This document shows, piece after piece, positions 54,336 through 64,000 of a stretch of DNA of 64,000 nucleotides; positions within the stretch are counted from its first letter, which is position 1; each line of letters starts with the position of its first letter. The notes under the pieces were generated by a model. The model ran no database searches. It worked only from the letters and a program-made list of their open reading frames with translations, and had not been told where the DNA came from. The position numbers and the translations under genes are program-made. The DNA is taken from positions 536,291 to 600,290 of the forward strand of contig VZQC01006355.1 in assembly GCA_009823505.1 (NCBI GenBank), given 5' to 3'. Source of the stretch: Rhizomys pruinosus (taxonomy: Eukaryota > Chordata > Mammalia > Rodentia > Spalacidae).

Positions 54336-55080
54336 ATATTTTTCTTTTCTAATTTTATAATAATTTGGTTGGTTTTAGGACTTTGCTGAGAGCCACTGTG
54401 TAAGGTACGTGCCACTTCTGTCTGGGGACCAGATTCTGAGGCTTGAGCCTGATGGACCGCTGTACCTAAATACCTGCTTCTAGTATGCTCCCAGTGTCCA
54501 GGCTGCAGCAGTCCTGGATGGGGATGGCCCTACACCACGCACATGAGGATAGGATTGATTAGACTCCGTGTGCAAAGAGATGGTCATGAAGTTGCCGGGG
54601 ATGTCCGAGGCTCTGAAACAGGTTAGAGAGGGGAATGGGGTGCTAATGATCCAAACACATTTATATATGTCTGAATTTCAGGGAAGTAAACATTCCATGT
54701 TGCAGGGAACTCACTAAACTTAGGAAGTCCCTGAAGCTGACCTGCTGCACCAGGTTCCTTCCTCCCCAAGCTGAGAAATGCTCTCAGACCAGCCAAGGCC
54801 CCTGAAACTAGCCAATACCAGCATAGCTGCCTAGAAGGGGCTCAGACCACCCTGGCTTCCTGGAAAGGACATTCCTGGGAAAGACGGCCTGCTGAGCTTC
54901 CTGCAGTTCTGCAGTGTGCACTGTTGCTCATGCTGGGGTGGGCTTTGGTGATGTGGTTGTCTGGGAGTCATGTCTGTGTCTGCAACCTGTCACCCACTCT
55001 CCTGTAAGTGATTCCAGTGAAATTCACTGGTTCATTGAGTTGGAGTTTAGTGGACTCTTTTTTTTTTTAAGACAAGACCT
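54336..55080. other. Unassigned, part perhaps LTR-derived
   Basis: 54650-55050 has the base composition and short words of an LTR or old retroelement; ends not found. Confidence 0.35.
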
Positions 55081-55084
55081 CGAA

Positions 55085-55215
55085 TGAAAATGTATTTTTT
55101 GTGTGTGTGTTTGCTTTGTTTGTCTTTTTTTTTCAATTCACATTTTTTAAATACAAGATTACATTACAAATCAAATCTAGACCCGTGTCCCCCTCCCAAC
55201 CCCTCCCCACTTGAT
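55085..55215 (-). mobile_element. L1 3' UTR-like fragment, antisense
   Basis: T-rich start, 'cattttttaaatacaagattacatt', 'cccccctcccaacccc'-type C-rich end, as in reverse L1 3' UTRs. Confidence 0.45.
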
Positions 55216-55553
55216 GGACTCTTTGATCTGTCCTTGGTACCCTGTGTGAGGTGAGTTTATCCATATCTCCCCAGAAATAATGTCACACAACACCCAGAGA
55301 GTGGGGTGGCAGGATTAAAAAGGGGTAGGTATTGTTAGGGTTGGTTATGAGGGAGGTTGATTTAGGGATTAAAATTAGGGTCTGGTGGGGAGAATCATGG
55401 ATTTTAAGGCAGTTTCTAGCCAGGGATGTTTGGGAAGAAGATCCCCTTGGGGTGGGTCATCTGTAACGTTCAGGACCTAAGAAGCCTCTGGGTGCGTCCT
55501 AGTACACGGGGTGGGCCCAGAGGATAACAGGACTTCATTTGCTGTAACGAAGC

Positions 55554-55559
55554 TTTACT
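55554..55559 (-). terminator. Possible ACTL9 polyadenylation signal (AGTAAA)
   Basis: Variant hexamer about 30 bases past the stop codon on the - strand. No AATAAA is closer. Inference only. Confidence 0.3.
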
Positions 55560-55588
55560 GCTCTCCCCTCCCCCACCTCGGCCCTCTG

Positions 55589-56719
55589 TTAGTAGCATTT
55601 TTGGTATACGACCTGGGGACCCCTTTCTTCATACTGTTCCCGCAAGACCCAGCAAGACTGGAAGGCATGCAGCGAGGCCAGAATGGAGCCCCCCATCCAC
55701 ACTGAGAGGTTACGGTTAGGCTGTGCCATCACCACCACGTGGTCCTCCGGGGGCAAAAAGCGCAGGAGTTCTGCCCTGAAGCGACCCTCGAACCCAGTGA
55801 AGAGAGAGGAGCCTCCGCACAGGAGCACGTTCTGGGCCACATGGGGCCGCAGCTCCTGGGGCACCTTTTGAAGACTCTGTTCAGCCATGGCAGGGAGGCC
55901 GGTGGGTAACAGTCCTGGCATCTCGGGGGGCTGGAATAGCAGCTCTGGGCACTGGAACAGCTCCTTGCCCAGTGTGACAGTCCGTCCATCCGGAAGCCTC
56001 AGGGTCTGCTGGCATTTCGGAGCCGGGCGGACCTGCTCCTTTTGGAAATCTGAGGCTACGTAGCAGTAACGATGTTTGATGTTCTCCACCGTGTCCAGGT
56101 CCTCCTGTCGGAGCGGGAAGCCAGACCCCAGCAGCGTTTCTGCTAGGAAGGCAGTCAGGTGGCTGCCTGCCAGGTCCACGTGCTGGATGGCATGGGGCAA
56201 GTTGTAGCCCTGAACAACAGGCACTGTGTAGCTGACTCCATGACCTGTATCCACCACGAGTCCATTAACACGCCCGTGGGCGTAGACCGACAGCACAGAT
56301 TGAGAGGCCACGTACATAGCCGGAGAGCACAGGGACTCGAAGGCCACCTCTACCAGCTTCTCCCGGTTGGTGGCAGGGCTGAAGGGTGGATCTGAGAAGA
56401 GCAGAGGGTGGTCGTGAGTGGCCACGTGGAGGTCGTGCTCCAGGACGTGTCTCCAGATGAGCTCGGCGGCTTCCCAGTCTACCACAATGCCATTTCGAAT
56501 GGGCTTCACCAGCCTCAGGTCTGGGCGGGAGCGGGATGCCGCCCCTATAAAAGTTTCCAGCACTGATCGGGCCTTGTTGGTCTGTTTCTTGGGCTGGCCC
56601 AGGATGGTGGCTACAGTGTAGGTGGGTTGGGACTGCCCTGCGAAGCCTACTTTGCAGGTACCTGTGCCCATGTCAATAACCACGGCACCTGTTTTGGGTG
56701 GGAGCCTGTCACCCAGCAT
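55589..56719 (-). CDS. ACTL9: Actin-like protein 9
   Basis: Intronless gene for a testis-specific actin-related protein of the sperm head (perinuclear theca), needed for normal fertilisation in mammals. The 376-residue frame covers the whole actin fold. Phosphate loop 1 is DMGTGTCKVGFAG (residues 16-28), phosphate loop 2 DTGHG (157-161), the nucleotide pocket NVLLCGGSSLFTGFEGR (297-313), WMGGSILASL (341-350), and the end is the actin-like KCY. Stop TAA is at 55591-55589. The ATG used (56719) corresponds to an internal Met of the human protein (416 residues from memory). In-frame codons upstream (back to a TGA near 56826) still encode a leader resembling the family, including a VNKTPQQES stretch, but contain no ATG. 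A better-context ATG at 56832 is out of frame. A possible AGTAAA polyadenylation word lies 30 bases after the stop. Alternatives: ACTL7/ACTL8 fit worse. Confidence 0.93.
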   Translation of the reverse strand: MLGDRLPPKTGAVVIDMGTGTCKVGFAGQSQPTYTVATILGQPKKQTNKARSVLETFIGAASRSRPDLRLVKPIRNGIVVDWEAAELIWRHVLEHDLHVATHDHPLLFSDPPFSPATNREKLVEVAFESLCSPAMYVASQSVLSVYAHGRVNGLVVDTGHGVSYTVPVVQGYNLPHAIQHVDLAGSHLTAFLAETLLGSGFPLRQEDLDTVENIKHRYCYVASDFQKEQVRPAPKCQQTLRLPDGRTVTLGKELFQCPELLFQPPEMPGLLPTGLPAMAEQSLQKVPQELRPHVAQNVLLCGGSSLFTGFEGRFRAELLRFLPPEDHVVVMAQPNRNLSVWMGGSILASLHAFQSCWVLREQYEERGPQVVYQKCY

Positions 56720-56814
56720 GCTGATGGATTCTTGCTGGGGAGTCTTGTTTACTAAGACTGAGTTGGTGTCCAGAGCAAGAGCTCTAGGAGTTTCTGTGGA
56801 GGGCCGGGGATCTA

Positions 56815-56832
56815 GATGAGGTTTTCATCCAT
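56815..56832 (-). other. Short upstream ORF ahead of ACTL9
   Basis: ATG at 56832-56830 with A at -3 and G at +4, followed by five codons and TAG (M-D-E-N-L-I-stop). It lies where the family's normal start is expected, but one base out of frame with the conserved leader that follows. Confidence 0.6.
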
Positions 56833-57114
56833 GGTCGTAGGTGGCCTGATGAGGCTGCTTGACTAGGCTGACCTCTTTTCTCTGGGGTGCTGGGAGAAAA
56901 GGCTGGTCCAAGTCCAGGGAAGCCAGGAAGGGAGAGGCAGGTGGACCAGTGGCCTATGACATCACTTTGGCTACCTTTGCTTCACAAAGCATGGGTGTGA
57001 TGGGTTGAGATGGGCGGGGTATGGCAATGGGGACCTGTTACGTGAATGTCACCTGGGGGAAATGTCTACTGTAGATAGAGCATGAAGGACAGACCAAAGA
57101 ATGATTCCACTTGA

Positions 57115-57432
57115 GTCTAGCTGGCAGAGCAGTAAGTTTAACTGGGGTTACTTAGAGGAGTGTGGGTGAGGCGTTATTTACAGGAGCACGGGTGACTTAG
57201 AGGTAGCTACACAGTGAAGAAAAAAATCTGTCTCCTCCAGCAACTGCTACCTGTCTGTACATCCCTGGCAAGGGGCAGAGTCTGTGAGCTCCTTCCCACA
57301 GCTACAGCCTATAGATCTTGGGGGAGGGGGAACATCCCAAGTCCTCTGGCCTAGTAACCATTAACTATCTATAAAGCACTTGGGAGGGGTACGGCCTTGT
57401 GAGCCCCATTTTGTGATGGAAAATGAACCGGC
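57115..57432 (+). mobile_element. Lx-type L1 3' UTR copy
   Basis: Shares 'agtttaactggggttact', 'cacagtgaagaaaa' and the 'agtaaccattaactatctata' unit with 6840-7200 and 45290-45460. Confidence 0.55.
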
Positions 57433-57589
57433 CCAGTCTCCTGCGGCTCACAGAACGATCACAGCTGCTGATACTTCAGGCGAGCAGCCACCATGTCCTG
57501 CCAGAGGACAGTGTTTCACAACAGGACCTAAGAAGCCCCCAGATGCCCAGGACCTCCTGCAAGACGGGAAATGTGGAGAGGGAGGCAGG

Positions 57590-57735
57590 GTCTCTGACTC
57601 AGCTTCTTTATTCCAGAGGAGAACTTGTGGATTCGTCTCACTTCCTGCATCATGAGGGTTCTGGGGATCAAATTCAGGTTCCCAGTCTTGACAGCAAGTT
57701 TCCTTACCCATTGTGACATCTCACTGACTTCTGAT
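57590..57735 (-). mobile_element. B2/B3-type SINE, old
   Basis: Antisense: 'ttctggggatcaaattcagg', 'ttacccattgtgacatctcac'. Diverged. Confidence 0.5.
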
Positions 57736-57739
57736 TTCT

Positions 57740-58278
57740 GAAGGGAATGAGGGGCCAGCCTTGGCTCTTTGCCTTCTCTGTTTTTTTTCTCTTGCCTGAC
57801 TCACTCTCCTTGTTCCCTTCTTGCCAAGCAGGAATTTGTCCCCTTCAAACCTCAGCCCCACGCCTCTTCCTCTTGAGAGCCTTCCCTGGTCTCCTTATGA
57901 GGGAGAGGGGGGCTTGCTTTCTCTGGGTACACTGCGTTTGCCTGATTGGAGGAGAGCCTGGTAGGGATACAGACAGGAGTTCCAAGTATAGCTAAAAGTG
58001 GCCTCCTACCATGAGAGTGAGTCTTCAGTGACGAGGCTTCCAGGTCCCTTCCAACTCCATTGCTCCGAGTGCTGTGTCCAAAATATGTCCTGTGTTCAGC
58101 AATAGGGTTCTTCCTTCAAATTCTGGAAGGCAATCAAGGGCTGTGGCAATAGCTTATATTATTTGTGGAGTCTCTTGGACTACCCTGACCAACAACTGGA
58201 AGGAAGGTTTCTCCTGCCTGGCACTATGCTTTATTTTTATTTTTGTAATATAGTCTTCAGCTATACACATGAGCTTGG
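57740..58278. other. Unassigned intergenic sequence
   Basis: Nothing recognised. Confidence 0.5.
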
Positions 58279-58279
58279 A

Positions 58280-58303
58280 GATATATATATATATATATAT
58301 AGA
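58280..58303. repeat. (AT)n microsatellite
   Basis: Short AT run followed by AGAGAG. Confidence 0.9.
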
Positions 58304-58321
58304 GAGGATAGATGATATTTA

Positions 58322-58545
58322 TATAATTTTTAAGTTTATTTTCATATGTGTATGAATGTACTGTCTGCATGCAGGTTTGTGCACCTGTGTTGGGCAATGC
58401 TGCGGAGGTCAGAAGAGGGTCTTGGATTCCCCTGGAACTGGAGTTAAAGATGGTTCTTAGCTGCCATGTGGGTGCTGGGGATTGAACCTGGGTCCTCTGC
58501 AAGAGCAGTCGGCGCTCTTAACTGCTGAGCCACCTCTCCAGCCCT
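58322..58545 (-). mobile_element. B2-type SINE
   Basis: Antisense copy, no 17-bp duplication, ends 'gctgagccacctctccagccc'. Confidence 0.94.
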
Positions 58546-60320
58546 GAGCTTGTATATACTTTGTGTATTTTCCATTAGGCTTTTGAGCTAATACATTTCC
58601 CTCTGGTTTTTCATACCCCTAAGCACTATTGTCTCTTCTCTCTCCCCCTGTGTAACCCTGCCTCCTCCCTCCACAGTTAAAGTACCCCCAGCGTTCCCAT
58701 TTTCCTCCTTGAACTGCTTCATGCCACCCCCTCTTGGTCTCCTTCTTCCCCTTGACCTCCATGAGTCCTTTCTATTTTCTTGGCTTCTGTGGCTGTATCA
58801 GGATATATACTAGACAAAACTCCAGCACAGAGAGGCGAAATGGGTGAGAAGCCCCAACTTTAGTTGAGAAACTATTGTAACAGATGACTATGAGGCAAGA
58901 ACCAGCTTGTCAGAGTGAAGGGAACTTGTATTCACACACTGCATTCTGCGTTTCTCCTCAGCACCCAGCTCCAGCGAAACAGACACCTGCTTCTAGATTC
59001 TTAAAGACTGAGTCAGATTTTTATTATGAATACTTTAAAGAAGAGAAATCTAGTTTTCATCTAGGCACTGTAGTTGGAGGAGCATGTTAAATAAACTAAC
59101 AAATGACTAGTTTAGTAAGAGAACAGGGATGCAATAATCATGATTTTACTAACGGGACACAAATGGTGCTTCACAGGAAAGAAATAAAATGAGAAATAAT
59201 AAAACAAGAAAAAATGGTTTTACATTGTTTTACATAATACTAACAAATTGTATTGGTTAATTTCTGGTCATTTGACTAGATTTTGAATCACAGCTGACAC
59301 TGTATTTCTAGATATTTAACTGGAGAAGGAAGAGCAGTTCTATGCATGGTTCCACTCCATGGACTCAGGTCTTCAAGTGAATAAAATGGGTGTAAGGGGG
59401 AAAGAGAGCTGAGCACAGTGTCGCCCCTTTCTGCTTCAGGGATGTGACAAATGCAACCAGGTCCCGCATACTCCTCCACCATGCCTTCCTTACCCTGAGC
59501 CAGAATGAGTCTTCCTTAAGTTGTTTGGTCAGGTGTTTTCATAGCACTGAGAAAAGTTAGAAAACCAGCACTAAGAAGAGGGGATGTTGCTGTAGCTACT
59601 TGACCATGCAGTTTGCATGCACTGGGAACTAGTTTGCTAGAGTAATTTGGAATATTTTGGACCTGTGAGCACGAGACTCCTTTGAGTACTCTGAGCATTG
59701 CTTACTGGAACATTTTGTTGGGAGTGGAAAATCAGAATGCCCGTAGCAATGTTGGCAATGATGTTCTGGCTCACAGGGTTTCAGAAGGGGAAGTGATGAC
59801 TCTTTCGATAATGATACTGAAGGCTTTCAGTGTGACATTCTAGCAAAGAATATGGCTATATGTTACCCATAGCCAGAGAAACTTGATGCTTAATTAACAA
59901 GAAGCTGACCAATTTATTTGGTAAAAGAAATTTCAAGGCAGCAAGGCATGCAGTTGGATGAGGAAAGAGGCCTGAGAGAGTTTAACATTGTAGACAAGGC
60001 TGTCACAGACAAAGCACACATAATTATTAAAGAGACTAGTGAAATCAAGGACAAATAACACCTTGCACTATGAAAATAACACAGTTGCCTTCAAAGGAAG
60101 ACCAACCCCATGGAAGGCTCCAGCTTATGAAAACGTAACCTCATTTGAAAGGAGATTGGATGAGGAGGAGGCTGAAAGCTCTCCTTGCTGGACAGTGACT
60201 GCCTGGGGAAAGGTTTTCCTAGTTTTATTCACCAAAGGCACAGAGAGGGCCCAAGTCCATCTTCAGCTGACAGCAGAACACAACACTGTCCACGTGATGC
60301 TGCTTTAAAAAAATTCATTT
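58546..60320. other. Unassigned sequence, part possibly MaLR-internal
   Basis: 59580-60240 has the look of an old LTR-retrotransposon interior (purine-rich, repeated short similarities to rodent MaLR interiors) but I cannot confirm it. No gene. Confidence 0.35.
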
Positions 60321-60324
60321 GGCC

Positions 60325-60460
60325 AGACATGGTGGTGTGCCCATTTAATTCTGGGCCTTGGGAGGCAGAGGCAGGTGGATCTCCGTGAGTTCAAGGCCAG
60401 CCTGGTCTACATAGAGTATGTCAGGCCAGCTGGGCCTGCAGGGAGATCCTGTCTCAAAAA
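60325..60460 (+). mobile_element. B1 SINE
   Basis: Sense B1, diverged head. Confidence 0.88.
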
Positions 60461-60461
60461 A

Positions 60462-60643
60462 TTATTTTATGTGTAATGAGTGAATTGCCTGCACCCATGT
60501 TGTACAATGCCCGAGGAGGACAGAAGAGGGCATTGGATCCCCTGGAATTAGAGTTATGGACAGCTGTTAGCTGCCATGTGGGTTCTGGGAACTGAACTCA
60601 GATCATCTGCCAGTGGTATTAACTCCAGAGCCAGGTCTGTAGC
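60462..60643 (-). mobile_element. B2-type SINE, old
   Basis: Antisense: 'ttgtacaatgcccgaggaggacagaag', 'gctgccatgtgggttctggg'. Joined directly to the B1 tail. Confidence 0.75.
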
Positions 60644-60910
60644 CTCAATGATCCTGGTTTTGTAGGTCTACAAAAATAGAAGAGTTGTAAGGTTACAACT
60701 GATATTTTAGATATTTTGACATTAGTAGAGAAAAATATAAGGATCACTGATCTTGGGGACAAATCTCATATAACATAATATTAGTGTTTAGATATGTGCA
60801 GTTTGTCTTCTGGGCCTTTATCAACATTAAGAAGCACACAAGGACTCCTCATTGCTGTGCTGATTCTTGCATCTCTCAACCCTCAATGATGTTCCTTTTT
60901 GCCAGAGATG

Positions 60911-61314
60911 GTGTGCTGGATAGCTTTAGTGTCAACTTGACACACCTGGGTTAAGGGAGCCTCAATTGGGGAATTGGCTCCATTCGATTGGCCTGTGGCC
61001 ACATCTGTGGAGTATTGTCTTGATGGTCAAGCAGTGTGGGAGGGCCCAGCCCACAATGAGTGGTGCCACCCTGGGCAGGTTGTTGTGTACAGTATAAGAA
61101 GGCGGACTGGGCATGAGCCAGGGGAGCAAGCCAGTGAACAGCATTCCTCCATGGCCTGTGCTTCAGCTCCTGCCTCCAGGTTCCTGCCCTGAGTTCCTGC
61201 CTTGGGCTCCCTAAGTGATGAACTGTGACCCAGGAGATGTAAGCTGAATAAACCCTTTCCTCCCCAAGTTGGTGTCAGAGTGTTTTGTCACAGCAATGGA
61301 AGACAAACTAGAAT
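60911..61314 (+). mobile_element. Rodent interspersed repeat, LTR-like, type 2
   Basis: Complete-looking copy: gtgtgctggatagctttag start, 'ggcctgtggccacatctgtgga', 'gagcaagccagtgaacagc', 'gctgaataaaccctttcc', 'gtcacagcaatgg' end. A fragment of the same type is at 38878. Confidence 0.65.
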
Positions 61315-61399
61315 AGATGGTTATAAAAACAAAGACCCACAACTGGCCAACATGCAGAGAAGAAGAGTCCAGCTCTAAATGGAACATCCAGGTCACATC

Positions 61400-61637
61400 C
61401 ACTCCCTCAGGGTTCAGGGATCAGCCTGGAACAGGAGGTGGAAAGAGTAAGAGCCAGAGGTGTTGGACAGCTCTAGGAAAACTGGTTTCCGGACATGAGA
61501 ACACTGTTGCAGAGCCTGTGACTACATGGACAACACCTGAAAGCCAGCCAAAATTCCAGCATGATGGGGGAGTGGCTTGGAAAGTTCCACCCCTAGCTGA
61601 TGAGGTGGGACTGCCAGTTTTCTTCAAGGATGTATTC
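61400..61637 (+). mobile_element. Lx-type L1 3' remnant
   Basis: Words 'ttccagcatgatgggggag', 'ccacccctagctgatgagg' and 'cagttttcttcaaggatg' are typical of rodent Lx 3' regions as I know them. It is the target of the next B2. Confidence 0.5.
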
Positions 61638-61638
61638 T

Positions 61639-61853
61639 TTTTTTTTTTTTTTAATTTTTTTTAAATTTTAAAAAATTTATTTCTGTATGTGTATGAATGT
61701 ACTGTCTCCATGCAGGTCTGTGCACCCCTGTCGTGCAATGCTGAGGAGGTCAGAAGAGGGTGTCAGATTCTCCTGCAACTGGAGTTCTCTTGGAATTGGG
61801 AGTTTCAGACGGTTCTCGGCCGCCATGTGGGTGCTGGGGATTGAACACGGGTT
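61639..61853 (-). mobile_element. B2-type SINE (17-bp duplication subfamily), 5'-truncated
   Basis: Antisense, long T/A start, contains the tandem pair, stops at 'gggattgaacacgg' so the tRNA-like head is missing. Flanking repeat ttcaag(g/a)atgtattct at 61623-61638 and 61853-61867. Confidence 0.92.
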
Positions 61854-61868
61854 CAAGAATGTATTCTT

Positions 61869-62118
61869 GGGGCTGGAGAGATGGCCTAGCGGTTAAGAGC
61901 GTGCTCTTACAGAGAACCCGGGTTTCGACCCCAGCACCCACATGGCGGCTGAGAACCGTCTGAAACTCCAATTCCAGGAGAACTCCCAGTTCCAGGGAAT
62001 CCGAGATCCTCTTCTGAACTCCGCGGCGTTGCACACCACGGGTGCACAGACTTGCATGCAAACAGTACATTCATACACATACAGAAATAAATAAAGTTTA
62101 TAAAAAATAAAAAAAAAC
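61869..62118 (+). mobile_element. B2-type SINE (17-bp duplication subfamily)
   Basis: Sense copy with a gap in the head and a damaged B box (ggtttcgacccc). Target-site duplication agaatgtattctt at about 61856-61868 and 62120-62132. Forms an inverted pair with the preceding copy. Confidence 0.94.
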
Positions 62119-62215
62119 AGAATGTATTCTTAACCAATGCTAAATTAGATGGTTTTAAATCAATGTACACACAGGCGGAATTATGTGGATTTAATAGGTT
62201 AAAAGAAACAATGAA

Positions 62216-62357
62216 GCCAGGTGTGGTGGTGCATGCCTTTAATTCCAGCACTCGGGAGGCAGAGGCAGGTGGATCTCTGGGGAGTTCAAGGCCGCCTGGT
62301 CTACAAAGCGAGTTCCAGCCAGCTGGGAGCTAAGAGAAGACCCTGTTTCAAAAAAAG

Positions 62358-62388
<31 letters not shown>
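62216..62388 (+). mobile_element. B1 SINE with long A tail
   Basis: Sense B1; tail of about 38 A at 62350-62388. Confidence 0.94.
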
Positions 62389-62507
62389 AAAACAAAGAAA
62401 CAGATGAAGTTGGGAGAAAAAAGTGGTGGGGGTGGGTAGAGGGGAAATGAGAGGGCAGGGGACAGGAGCGGATTTGATCAAAGCACATTGTGTGCATGTA
62501 GGAAATT

Positions 62508-62664
62508 CTTTTTGTATTGGCGTTTTGGAGACACTGTCTCCCTGTAACCCCAGCTGTCCTGGAACTCACTATGTAGACTAGGCAGGCCTTGAACTCACAG
62601 AGATCCACCTGCCTCTGCCTCCCAAGTGCTGGGACTAAAGGCATTCGCCACCACACCTGGCCTA
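62508..62664 (-). mobile_element. B1 SINE
   Basis: Antisense B1, inverted relative to the one at 62216, about 120-bp spacer. Confidence 0.93.
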
Positions 62665-62679
62665 TGTATGAAATTTTTT

Positions 62680-62910
62680 AAAGCCAATTTTTATTGAAGC
62701 TTTGTGCATTTCATACAAAATTTCCAATGAAATCTAGAGCCATGCTCCCCTCCCTGCCCCCCACCCCACCAGAGCTCATGCATTCTGCCAAACATGTTTT
62801 TCATCTTTTTCTCAGTCTCTTTTAAAATTTTCGATGCCGAAGTTTACTGCTTCAAGCAGAGAGGTTCACTGTTTCAGTCAGTTCTTTGACACAGAGTTTG
62901 CATCAAAATA
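62680..62910 (-). mobile_element. L1-related 3' fragment, antisense
   Basis: 'ccaatttttattgaagctttgtgc', C-rich 'ccctccctgccccccacccc', 'tcatgcattctgcca', 'cagtcagttc'; related to 30866-31010. Confidence 0.45.
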
Positions 62911-63204
62911 TGCACATATGCATGCCACATATATCATAGGTTTTAGCATCTTCAGCTTATGATTTTTTTTCTTTATTAGGCTGAAAGATGTCATGTTTGA
63001 AGGCTCCTCCTTGGAAAGCCCAAACCACCATCAGTTCTGCCCTTGTGCTCCACACTGGGGTTTTCCCTTCCCATGGTCACCAAATGAGGTTAGGTAAGCA
63101 CTGCGTCCTGTCTTGATCTTCCTGTACTGGTCTCCGTGCTACAGCCTGGGTAGTCCAACGATGACAAAATTCTTAAACAGTAAAAAAGAAGCACACTTCT
63201 GAGC

Positions 63205-63293
63205 CCACGGCATTGCACGACACGGGTGCATAGACCTGCATGCAGACAGTACATTCATACATATAAAGAATAAATAAAAACTAAATAAAAAAA
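63205..63293 (+). mobile_element. B2-type SINE, 3' fragment
   Basis: Sense 3' third only: 'cggcattgcacgacacgggtgc' to the AATAAATAAA tail. Confidence 0.9.
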
Positions 63294-64000
63294 AGAAGCA
63301 CACAAGTTAAAATTTAAGAAGTACTTTTTAAAGAATGTGTTTTAGCCCTTAACATTTGAATCTGGTGTTAACAAAATAAGGTGGCACTTGGAGGTAAAGA
63401 TGCAACAAAGAATTCATGCACTGGAGGCCAAGATGGAGAAGACGTCCACAGTCACCATGTCCTTCCCCTTGGTGCTGTGGTTAAGAGCAGGAAGGTGACC
63501 AAGACACTGCAGAACACCAGCAAGGAGCTTGGTGTCATTGAAGATGTCAGGCAGGTTCCTGGCCAAGTAAGCCACAGAGAAGCTTGAAGTGCCAATGAGC
63601 CCAGGTATCCCAGGACACAGTGGAAGGCATCAACAGAGCCCTTAATGATGGTGTGGCCATGTTCAGAGTGCATCTATGTCAACAAAGGGAAGAGAGGTTG
63701 CCAGCCAGATTCCACAGAGAGTCATTTGGATCAGGGTGCAGATGGGAATGATGTATTTAGTTGTTTGTTTTACCAAAACCCACCTGATCCTATGTGAATC
63801 TCATGTATTTCCTGCATTCTTTACTTCCCAAACTCTACAGAAGGTCCCTCCCCATGACTCAGCAAATTACAGGTCATTGTTAATCACTTGGCTTTTTATG
63901 ATAATGAGCCTCTCAGTTGCTACAAATGAGCCTCCCATGTCATTCTAATGCAATCACCAGGTGTTTCCAATGTGAATCCTATGTATGTTCTACATACTTT
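63294..64000. other. Unassigned sequence to window end
   Basis: 63380-63690 reads like a diverged processed-transcript copy (codon-like words gaggccaagatggagaagac, 'accaagacactgcag') but no protein family came out in any frame. The rest is unremarkable. Confidence 0.35.

Noticed and set aside
55683..56819. + strand frames of 62-78 codons
   Set aside because: Shadows of ACTL9 on the opposite strand.

Overview
This is nuclear DNA from a mammal, most likely a muroid rodent other than mouse or rat. The evidence is dozens of B1 (7SL-derived) and B2-type (tRNA-derived) SINEs, B3/B4-type SINEs, rodent L1 and Lx-type L1 3' UTR copies, LTR retrotransposons and rodent minisatellites. The B1 and B2 consensus forms differ from the mouse and rat forms I know, so I do not name a species. 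Two runs of N (29964-30865 and 48736-49351) are assembly gaps, and one N sits in a poly-T tract at 23275.

Only two host protein-coding genes can be supported. Near the left end, on the + strand, is a bZIP gene with the basic region and zipper of the NFIL3/E4BP4 type, best matched to NFILZ (3063-3899). Near the right end, on the - strand, is the intronless testis-type actin-like gene ACTL9 (55589-56719). From memory, both map to the same part of human 19p13.2, so the window probably matches that syntenic block. In ACTL9 the ATG with the best context is out of frame with the conserved N-terminal leader.

Layout. 1-2.6 kb: polypyrimidine tracts, a CA-rich minisatellite and SINEs. 2.6-4 kb: NFILZ. 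4.1-5.6 kb: two minisatellites. 5.7-9.8 kb: mostly unassigned sequence, an Lx-type L1 3' UTR copy and SINEs. 9.8-19.6 kb: an older L1 split by a nearly full-length younger L1 with its own tandem promoter units. 19.8-35.6 kb: SINEs, LTR-like fragments, two related ERV-like segments, a minisatellite and gap 1. 36.2-37.8 kb: a cyclin B1 processed pseudogene. 38.8-39.8 kb: a 127-bp tandem array. 40.8-43.8 kb: a deleted class I-like endogenous retrovirus inside a B1. 44-55 kb: SINEs, Lx L1 remnants, gap 2 and low-complexity tracts. 55.6-56.8 kb: ACTL9. 57-64 kb: L1 remnants, SINEs including an inverted B2 pair, and unassigned DNA.

The two genes are far apart and nothing shows them working together. 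I saw no tRNA, rRNA or snoRNA gene, no CRISPR array and no convincing new functional system. The most informative items are the ACTL9 start region, the duplication beside gap 1, the nested L1 with TATA-bearing promoter units, the ERV-in-B1 insertion and a B2 subfamily marked by a 17-bp internal duplication.
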